A stretch of DNA of 12,269 nucleotides from Actinomycetes bacterium (GTDB lineage: Bacteria > Actinomycetota > Acidimicrobiia > Acidimicrobiales > Bog-793). Position numbers and translations under genes: made by a program. Shown here piece by piece: positions 1-5,264 of the stretch (within the stretch, counting starts at the first letter, position 1; each line of letters starts with the position of its first letter). The notes below the pieces were generated by a model. The model was not told where the DNA came from. It was given only the letters and a program-made list of their open reading frames with translations, and made no database searches. Location of the stretch: NCBI GenBank assembly GCA_021785095.1, contig JAJYGM010000750.1, positions 1 to 12,269 of the forward strand. The letters run 5' to 3'.

Positions 1-1720
1 CGAGCCGGTCGTGACCCTGAGCCGCCAGGTGGCGGCGCAGGACCCGAGCGTCGTCGAGCGCCTCGCCGTCACGCTCGGGCTCCCGCTGTCCCAGGTTTAC
101 GCCACGATCAACGACCAGCAGGACTCGATCTACGAACCGGTGCCCGTGGAGGTCGGCGTCCCGGAAGCGACCATCGTCTACCTCGCCGAGCACAAGTCGA
201 TGTTCCCAGGCGTGTCGGTGACCGACGTCGCCGAGCGGCGGTACCCCCATGGCGACACCGCCGCGCAGACGCTCGGGTACGTCGGCGACATCAAGGCAGC
301 AGAGCTGAAGGCGCTGAAGGGAAAGGGGTACACGCAAGGAAACGTCATTGGCCAGTCCGGCATCGAGTGGCAGTACGAGCAATTTCTGAGAGGCCGGACC
401 GGCGTCCGGAACCTGCTCGTCGACGCGTCCGGTAACCCGGTGGGCACGAAGTCGGTCGTACCGGCCAAGCCCGGCGACAACGTCGTCCTCAACGTCGACC
501 TCGCCCTCCAACAGGAGGCACAGACCCAGCTGAAGGCGCAGATCGATTCGCTCGCGGCCCAGCACCTGCCGGTCAACTCCGGCGCGGTGGTGGTCGAGGA
601 CCCGCAAAACGGAGCCATCCTCGCCATCGCCTCCTACCCCACCTACTCCCCCGCGTGGTGGGTGGGCGGCATGTCCACGGCCCACTACGCCGCGCTCACG
701 AACCCGAGGTCGAACTACCCGATGCTCAACCGGGCGATCCAGGGCCTCTACATCCCGGGGTCGACCTTCAAGCTCGCCACGGCGACCGCCGCGCTCAACA
801 CGAACGTGTACCTCCCCGGCTACGGCTCTTTCAACGGCCAGACGCTCATCAACGATCCCGGCAACTTCACGATCCCGCAGTGCACAGGGCTGTGCAGCTT
901 CCACGACGCCGAGAGCACGGGCTGTGGCGCCTGCAACGTCACGACCGCGATAGCGATGTCCGACGACGTGTTCTTCTACACGCTCGGGTACTGGTTCTGG
1001 CGCGAGCAGTCCCAGTACGGGCTCGCCATCCAGAAGGCGGCGGCCAGCTACGGGCTCGGCCAACCGAGTGGGATCGACCTGCCCGGCGAGAGCATCGGCC
1101 AGGTCGACTCACCGGCGCTCCGCGTCCAGCAGCACAGGGCTGACCCGAAGGCCTTCCCCAACACGTATTACGGGCCAGGCGACGCCCTCGAGACGGCCTT
1201 CGGCCAGGGCGAGACCGTGATCACGCCTCTCCAGCTCGCGAACGCCTACTCGACCTTCGCCAACGGGGGCACCCGCTATGCCCCGGAGGTGGCGGCGGAG
1301 ATCACCTCCGCGAGCGGCAAGGTCGTCGAGCGCATCAAGCCGAAGGTGTTGGGACACGTCAACCTCCCCGCCTCGACACGCGGCCCGATGCTGGCAGGAT
1401 TCGAGCAGGAGGTCACCAACCCGATCGGAACCGGGTACCCGCCCTACCAGTTGACGCACTACTCCTCGTACTACTCGAAGCTCCCGATCGCCGGGAAGAC
1501 CGGTACGTCGGACATCAGCTCCTCGAACCCGAACCTGACGAACGCTCTCTACGTCGCCTTCGGGCCGACATACGACCCGAAGTACTGCATCGCAGTCGTC
1601 ATCCCCGGCGGCGGCTACGGCGACCTGGCAGCTGCGCCCGTCGCCTTCAAGCTGTTCGAGTGGCTGACCAAGCACCCGGTCGGGCCGGTCACCCCGAGCG
1701 TGCCCCGTGGCCAGGGCTGA
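1..1720 (+). CDS. mrdA: Penicillin-binding protein 2 (peptidoglycan transpeptidase), 5' partial
   Basis: This is a class B penicillin-binding protein that cross-links peptidoglycan during side-wall elongation, working from the outer face of the membrane with RodA and the Mre proteins. The reading frame is open from base 2, so the cytoplasmic tail, membrane anchor and start lie off the window; about 573 codons are present, counting the stop. Counting from the GTG at base 11, the non-penicillin-binding part includes GQSGIEWQYE followed by LRGRTG (about residues 113-130). The transpeptidase domain shows all three active-site motifs: STFK with nucleophile S251, SDD at 317-319 in the SxN position, and KTG at 496-498. 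Between the first two motifs lie four cysteines (291, 295, 305, 308) and a histidine (298), a possible metal site. The protein ends in a short Pro/Gly-rich tail. No rodA follows it; a hairpin comes directly after the stop, so this is probably the last gene of its operon. The PBP2 assignment is firm; the subtype rests on gene order. Confidence 0.93.
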   Translation, partial: EPVVTLSRQVAAQDPSVVERLAVTLGLPLSQVYATINDQQDSIYEPVPVEVGVPEATIVYLAEHKSMFPGVSVTDVAERRYPHGDTAAQTLGYVGDIKAAELKALKGKGYTQGNVIGQSGIEWQYEQFLRGRTGVRNLLVDASGNPVGTKSVVPAKPGDNVVLNVDLALQQEAQTQLKAQIDSLAAQHLPVNSGAVVVEDPQNGAILAIASYPTYSPAWWVGGMSTAHYAALTNPRSNYPMLNRAIQGLYIPGSTFKLATATAALNTNVYLPGYGSFNGQTLINDPGNFTIPQCTGLCSFHDAESTGCGACNVTTAIAMSDDVFFYTLGYWFWREQSQYGLAIQKAAASYGLGQPSGIDLPGESIGQVDSPALRVQQHRADPKAFPNTYYGPGDALETAFGQGETVITPLQLANAYSTFANGGTRYAPEVAAEITSASGKVVERIKPKVLGHVNLPASTRGPMLAGFEQEVTNPIGTGYPPYQLTHYSSYYSKLPIAGKTGTSDISSSNPNLTNALYVAFGPTYDPKYCIAVVIPGGGYGDLAAAPVAFKLFEWLTKHPVGPVTPSVPRGQG

Positions 1721-1721
1721 G

Positions 1722-1764
1722 CCGGGCGCCTCCTGACCGGTCGTCGGACCGGGATCCCGCCCGG
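1722..1764 (+). terminator. Probable terminator hairpin after mrdA
   Basis: Beginning two bases after the mrdA stop, CCGGGCG (1722-1728) can pair with CGCCCGG (1758-1764). Inside it, CCGGTC (1737-1742) pairs perfectly with GACCGG (1747-1752) around a GTCG tetraloop. Together they form a GC-rich two-tier hairpin. There is no T-run after it, which is common for terminators in high-GC actinobacteria. Its place between the mrdA stop and the candidate rne promoter supports termination, but the sequence alone cannot exclude a processing or mRNA-stability element. Confidence 0.5.
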
Positions 1765-1778
1765 CGGAGCGACGCAGG

Positions 1779-1784
1779 TAGAAT
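1779..1784 (+). promoter_or_regulatory. Candidate -10 box for rne (TAGAAT)
   Basis: TAGAAT sits in the context GCAGGTAGAATG and differs from TATAAT at one position; it also fits the actinobacterial TAnnnT pattern. It lies just downstream of the proposed mrdA terminator. A nearly identical context (GGCAGGTACCCTG) precedes proA. I find no convincing -35 hexamer 16-18 bases upstream. If used, transcription would begin near base 1791 and give rne a leader of about 260 bases. Confidence 0.4.
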
Positions 1785-2050
1785 GCGATCCGAGATGACG
1801 ACCGATCCTGTGCTGCAGTGCTGGACGCGCTCAGCGACCGCGCTCGCCGTCTGCTCTGTCCTCTACTGCCTTGCCGGGCCGGCAGCTCTCGGACTTCCGA
1901 GTGTGACGGCCGGCGCGGGCGAAGACTTGCTGCTCCTCACGGAACGAGACGCCGGGTCCAGGCGCGCCGCTGCACCGTCGTGCGCAGCGCCGGACCTCCG
2001 TGCGTCCACGGCACGCCAGCGTTGCGTGCCCTGGAGAAGGGACCTGTTCG
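1785..2050 (+). promoter_or_regulatory. Structured 5' leader of rne
   Basis: This stretch between the candidate promoter and the rne start has no convincing gene but several hairpins. TGCCG (1872-1876) pairs with CGGCA (1880-1884), and CTCGGA (1888-1893) with TCCGAG (1896-1901). A long bulged stem joins GGTCC (1955-1959) to GGACC (1992-1996) and GGCGC (1961-1965) to GCGCC (1987-1991), capped by GCAC-CGTC-GTGC (1972-1983). CCGTG-CGTC-CACGG (1998-2011) follows. Last, GGCACGC (2010-2016) pairs with GCGTGCC (2024-2030), three bases before the Shine-Dalgarno (2033-2042). The last two hairpins share two bases, so they could be alternatives. E. coli rne has a long structured leader through which RNase E represses its own synthesis; a similar role here is inference. 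Confidence 0.5.
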
Positions 2051-3916
2051 ATGTCGGAACCGACCACCGACCGGCAGCTGCCAGAGGCACCTGCCGCGGA
2101 CGGCTCGCGCGCGAGCGAGCCAGTCGACCGCCCGGTGCACCCGCCCCGAGCCGGGGCGGCCGGATCGGCGGGATCACGCCAGGCTGAGCCCGGCGTAGAT
2201 CGCCAGGCAGCATCGGCTGAGCCGGCGCCGCCTGTGCCCTCGCCGCCGGCCGCTCCTCGCAAACCGCAGATCGGCGACACGAGGCCGGCGCCGGCTGCCC
2301 CTCGGGGCGCGGCGGGGGGTCCGTCCGGCGGTGCCGGGTCCCCCCGCTCCACGGAGGGCAGCTCGTCGGGCTCTCGCCGTCGTCGTGGCGGCCGCGGCCG
2401 TCGCCGCGGGGGCGGAGGTGGCACTCCGGGCGAACCTTCCCGCGGAGGATCGGCCGAGCAGGTGGCCGCTGCGCTCGCCGGGGAGCAGGACTCGCAGGCC
2501 GTCTCGGTGACCAGGGAGGGCACACCCGCCGCGCGCTCGGCCGGGACGCCGGCGAGTGATGACGACGCGCCCCAGGCCGAGGCTCCGGGCCGGTCCGGAC
2601 GGTCCGGCTCGCGGTCGCGCCGTGGCCGTGACCGCGGTGCGCGGGCGACCGGCCGCTACCTCATGTGTGTCCACGTCGAGTCAGAAGCGACGCAGATCGC
2701 CGTGCTCGAAGGCCGCGCGCTCGTCGAGCACTACGTCGCACGGCCCCAGGACGACGCTCACCAGATCGTCGGGAACATCTACCGAGGCCGCGTGAAGAAC
2801 GTGCTCCCGGGGATGGAGGCAGCATTCGTCGACATCGGCACTCCGAAGAACGCCGTGCTGTACTGGGGCGACGTCTCCTACGACCGGGACGAGATCGATC
2901 GTCAGCAGGGGGCGGACCGGATCGAGCACCTGCTGCGTCCCGGACAGACGATCGTGTGCCAGGTCACGAAGAACCCGATCGGTCTGAAGGGCGCTCGGCT
3001 GACCCAGGAGGTGTCGCTACCCGGGCGCTTCGTCGTGCTGGTCCCCGACTCGAGCACGTACGGCATCTCGAGGCGCCTCGACGACAACGAGCGAAAGCGC
3101 CTGCGGCGCGTGCTCGACGAGGTTCGCCCCGAAGGCCACGGGCTGATCGTCCGGACCGCCGCGCAGGGTGCGGCGGCGGAGGACCTCCGCCGCGACGTCC
3201 TCCAGCTCGTCGCGAGGTGGGAGGAGATCGACGAGCGGGCACGGCGACTGCCTGCGCCCGCCCTGCTCTACTCCGAGCCGCACATGGCCGTGCGCATCAT
3301 CCGCGAGGAGCTCACCGAGGAGCATCGTGCGGTGCTCATCGACGATCCTGAGCTCTACGAGATCGTGCGCGACTACGTCGCCGAGTTCGAGCCGCAGCTC
3401 GCAGAGCGGATCGAGCTCTACGACACGACGACCGAGCCGCTCCCGCTCTTCGAGCGCCAGCATGTCCACGAGCAGCTGCACAAGGCGCTCGACCGCAAGG
3501 TGTGGCTGCCGTCGGGCGGCTCGCTCATCATCGAGCGCACCGAGGCGCTCACGGTCATCGACGTCAACACGGGAAAGAACGTCGGGTCCTCGAGCCTCGA
3601 AGAGACCGTCTTCGAGAACAACCTCGAGGCAGCCGACGAGATCGCCCGCCAGCTCCGACTGCGCGACATCGGAGGCATCATCGTCATCGACTTCATCGAC
3701 ATGGAGATCAAGTCGAACCGGCAGGCCGTGGTGAGCGCGTTCAAGGCCGCCCTCGCCCGCGACAAGACACCGACCCAGGTGTTCGACATCTCCGAGCTCG
3801 GCCTGGTCGAGATGACGCGAAAGCGCGTCGGCGAAGGCCTCGTGGAGACGCTGTCCGAGACGTGCCCGATGTGCAGCGGGCGCGGGATCGTGTTCCGGGA
3901 GGGTCCGGCAGCTTGA
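2051..3916 (+). CDS. rne: Ribonuclease E/G family endoribonuclease
   Basis: This is an endoribonuclease that cuts single-stranded, AU-rich RNA, preferring 5'-monophosphate ends, and takes part in mRNA decay and rRNA/tRNA processing in the cytoplasm. The ATG at 2051 was chosen for its Shine-Dalgarno GGAGAAGGGA (2033-2042) eight bases upstream; an in-frame GTG at 2000 has none. The product has 621 residues. Residues 1 to about 200 are a disordered Pro/Ala/Gly arm with an Arg/Gly-rich block at 109-124 and a second Arg-rich patch near 185-200, both likely to bind RNA. The S1 domain follows (GNIYRGRVKNV). The catalytic DNase I-like subdomain has D504 in IDVNTG and D547 in IDFIDM, spaced 43 residues apart like D303 and D346 of E. 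coli RNase E. The Zn-link CPMCSGRG carries C605 and C608. The protein stops 13 residues after C608, so the small domain's tail and any C-terminal scaffold are missing. The disordered arm is N-terminal, as in other actinobacterial RNase E proteins. Confidence 0.95.
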   Translation: MSEPTTDRQLPEAPAADGSRASEPVDRPVHPPRAGAAGSAGSRQAEPGVDRQAASAEPAPPVPSPPAAPRKPQIGDTRPAPAAPRGAAGGPSGGAGSPRSTEGSSSGSRRRRGGRGRRRGGGGGTPGEPSRGGSAEQVAAALAGEQDSQAVSVTREGTPAARSAGTPASDDDAPQAEAPGRSGRSGSRSRRGRDRGARATGRYLMCVHVESEATQIAVLEGRALVEHYVARPQDDAHQIVGNIYRGRVKNVLPGMEAAFVDIGTPKNAVLYWGDVSYDRDEIDRQQGADRIEHLLRPGQTIVCQVTKNPIGLKGARLTQEVSLPGRFVVLVPDSSTYGISRRLDDNERKRLRRVLDEVRPEGHGLIVRTAAQGAAAEDLRRDVLQLVARWEEIDERARRLPAPALLYSEPHMAVRIIREELTEEHRAVLIDDPELYEIVRDYVAEFEPQLAERIELYDTTTEPLPLFERQHVHEQLHKALDRKVWLPSGGSLIIERTEALTVIDVNTGKNVGSSSLEETVFENNLEAADEIARQLRLRDIGGIIVIDFIDMEIKSNRQAVVSAFKAALARDKTPTQVFDISELGLVEMTRKRVGEGLVETLSETCPMCSGRGIVFREGPAA

Positions 3917-3954
3917 TCCGGGGCCCTGTGACCGGCTGATATCCTGGTCAACCT
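3913..3954 (+). promoter_or_regulatory. Candidate rplU promoter, possibly near-leaderless
   Basis: The 38-base gap before rplU has no Shine-Dalgarno upstream of its ATG. TTGATC (3913-3918) overlaps the rne stop codon and could be a -35 box, with TGATAT (3937-3942) as -10 at an 18-base spacing. Alternatively TATCCT (3940-3945) fits TAnnnT and ends nine bases before the ATG. Either -10 puts the transcript start within a few bases of the ATG, as in the leaderless or nearly leaderless mRNAs common in Actinobacteria. Confidence 0.4.
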
Positions 3955-4287
3955 ATGTATGCCGTGATCGACACCGGAGGCAAGCAGGCACGCGTCGAGG
4001 TGGGTGAGCTGGTCGACGTCGAGCTGCTCCGCGCCGACGAGGGCGAGGAGATCCATCTCACGCCGATCCTGCTCGTGGACGGCGACGACGTCGTGACTGA
4101 CGCCGCCGCCCTCGAGGGCGCGAGCGTCACGGCCACCGTCGTCGGCGAGACGAAGGGTCCGAAGATCACCGGCTTCACGTACAAGCCGAAGACGCGGCAG
4201 CGGCGGCGCTACGGCCACCGCCAGCGCTACACGACCATCGAGATCACCGGCATCGAGGGAGCCGGCGCGGCTTCGGCCGGCCGGTAG
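3955..4287 (+). CDS. rplU: 50S ribosomal protein L21
   Basis: L21 is a large-subunit ribosomal protein that binds 23S rRNA. The 110-residue product opens with MYAVIDTGGKQ, the standard L21 start, and has the conserved basic C-terminal stretch KTRQRRRYGHRQRYT (about residues 81-95), the L21 signature region that contacts rRNA. It is slightly longer than E. coli L21 (103 residues) because of a short Gly/Ala tail. The ATG is fixed by this conserved N-terminus, not by a ribosome binding site, since none is visible. It sits 38 bases after rne and 31 bases before rpmA, the usual rplU-rpmA-obg arrangement. Synthesis is probably driven by the promoter in the gap upstream. Confidence 0.97.
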   Translation: MYAVIDTGGKQARVEVGELVDVELLRADEGEEIHLTPILLVDGDDVVTDAAALEGASVTATVVGETKGPKITGFTYKPKTRQRRRYGHRQRYTTIEITGIEGAGAASAGR

Positions 4288-4304
4288 ACACGAGCGCAGG
4301 GAGT

Positions 4305-4310
4305 AGGAGG
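4305..4310 (+). promoter_or_regulatory. Strong Shine-Dalgarno of rpmA
   Basis: AGGAGG lies eight bases before the rpmA ATG. It is the clearest Shine-Dalgarno in the window and fixes that start. It contrasts with rplU just upstream, which has none, and suggests that L27 is translated by standard initiation from the shared transcript. Confidence 0.85.
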
Positions 4311-4318
4311 CCGAAGAC

Positions 4319-4576
4319 ATGTCCAAGACCAAAGGTGGCGGTTCGACCCGCAACGGCCGGGACTCTGCTGCCCAGCGCCTCGGGGTCAAGGTCTACGACG
4401 GCACGCTCGTGAGCGCCGGCTCGATCATCGTGCGCCAGCGCGGCACGCACTTCCACCCAGGCGAGAACGTGGGGCGGGGGAAGGACGACACGCTCTTCGC
4501 CTGTGCTGACGGGCGGGTGAAGTTCGGCGCCCGGCGCGGGCGCCGGTTGGTGGACGTCCTCCCCGACGAGAGCTGA
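4319..4576 (+). CDS. rpmA: 50S ribosomal protein L27
   Basis: L27 lies close to the peptidyl transferase centre, where its flexible N-terminal tail reaches the CCA ends of bound tRNAs. The 85-residue product begins [20 protein letters not shown], matching the family pattern of a basic tail, the GGGS/T turn and RNGRDS. It continues with LGVKVYDG and [21 protein letters not shown], all highly conserved. There is no extra N-terminal segment of the kind removed by protease in Firmicutes. The length matches E. coli L27 (85 residues). It follows rplU by 31 bases behind a strong AGGAGG. Near its 3' end the codons for GARRGRR form a nine-base-pair inverted repeat. Confidence 0.98.
   Translation: MSKTKGGGSTRNGRDSAAQRLGVKVYDGTLVSAGSIIVRQRGTHFHPGENVGRGKDDTLFACADGRVKFGARRGRRLVDVLPDES
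4525..4545 (+). repeat. Perfect inverted repeat inside the 3' end of rpmA
   Basis: CGGCGCCCG (4525-4533) and CGGGCGCCG (4537-4545) are exact reverse complements around a GCG loop, giving nine G-C pairs. It is made by the Gly/Arg codons of L27 residues 70-76 and lies 32 bases before the rpmA stop. It may stabilise the mRNA or dampen read-through into yqgE, or may simply result from codon choice. There is no T-run after it. Confidence 0.5.
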
Positions 4577-4589
4577 CGCGGGGCGCGGG

Positions 4590-5249
4590 ATGCGCCCGCC
4601 GGAGCGTGGCTCCCTGCTCGTCGCGGCCCCGACGTTGAGCGATCCGAACTTCTTCCGCACCGTGGTGCTCCTTCTCGCGTGCGACGAGGACGGTGCGCTC
4701 GGCGTGGTGCTGAACCGGCCGACGGACACACCCATATCCGACATCGTCCCGAGCTGGGCGGCTCACGCGTCGCCGCCCGGCGTCCTGTTCAGCGGAGGGC
4801 CGGTCCAACCCAACGCCGCCATCTGCGTCGGCCATCACGTCGACGGCGTCGACCCCGAGAGCCTCGCTGCAATCGAGCAGCAGGCACGCCGGCTCGAGGA
4901 CGACACCGACGACACCGATGGCGCTGACGGCGAGGCCACCGACGAGGAGGTCGACCTCTTCTCGGGTTACTCGCCTCTCACCGAGACGATCGGTACCGTC
5001 GACCTGCACCGTGAGCCCGAGGACGTGGACGTGACGTTCGCCGGGTTGCGGGTCTTCAAGGGCTACTCCGGCTGGGGTCCGGGTCAGCTCGACGACGAGA
5101 TCGCCGACAGGGGGTGGTTCGTCGTCGACGGCACGCCGGCGGAGATCCTGACGGCGGAGCCCGACGACCTGTGGGAGCGTGTGCTCCGCTCACAGGGAGG
5201 CTGGCTGTCGGTGCTCGCCCGCCATCCGATCGACCCCTCGCTCAACTGA
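4590..5249 (+). CDS. YqgE/AlgH family protein (UPF0301, DUF179)
   Basis: This belongs to the YqgE/AlgH family, whose biochemical role is still unclear. The 219-residue product shows the family's N-terminal pattern GSLLVAAPTLSDPNFFRTVV, then GALGVVLNRPT and FSGGPVQP, and near the C-terminus GYSGWGPGQLDDEI and GWFVVDG. E. coli YqgE has 187 residues. Much of the difference is an insertion after the GHHVDG strand that contains a very acidic run at residues 103-122 (12 of 20 residues Asp or Glu), encoded partly by a nine-base tandem repeat. There is no signal peptide or membrane segment. The ATG lies 13 bases after rpmA behind a weak purine-rich GGGGCGCGGG, and obg begins 15 bases after its stop. 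It is therefore probably part of the rplU-rpmA-obg transcript, which may hint at a link with ribosome assembly; that link is inference. Confidence 0.9.
   Translation: MRPPERGSLLVAAPTLSDPNFFRTVVLLLACDEDGALGVVLNRPTDTPISDIVPSWAAHASPPGVLFSGGPVQPNAAICVGHHVDGVDPESLAAIEQQARRLEDDTDDTDGADGEATDEEVDLFSGYSPLTETIGTVDLHREPEDVDVTFAGLRVFKGYSGWGPGQLDDEIADRGWFVVDGTPAEILTAEPDDLWERVLRSQGGWLSVLARHPIDPSLN
4899..4916 (+). repeat. Two tandem copies of a 9-base repeat in yqgE
   Basis: GACGACACC occurs twice in direct tandem (4899-4907 and 4908-4916), followed by a diverged partial third copy. Each copy encodes Asp-Asp-Thr in the acidic insertion of the YqgE-like protein. In-frame slippage could vary the length of this loop without breaking the gene. 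Confidence 0.6.
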
Positions 5250-5264
5250 GCGGTCACGCTGCCG

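Noticed and set aside
2000..2050. GTG at 2000 as an upstream start for rne
   Set aside because: It lies inside the hairpin region and lacks a ribosome binding site, while ATG 2051 has GGAGAAGGGA at ideal spacing.
1795..2187. Open frame starting ATG 1795, ten bases after TAGAAT, with a hydrophobic stretch near its N-terminus
   Set aside because: It runs 137 bases into rne in another frame, has no Shine-Dalgarno, and after the hydrophobic part becomes Arg/Ala-rich like a shadow frame. A translated leader peptide is not excluded, but the sequence does not support it.
2375..2422. Repetitive GC-rich stretch that could be called a DNA repeat
   Set aside because: It is explained by Arg and Gly codons of the RG-rich arm of RNase E/G, and no exact repeat unit is maintained.
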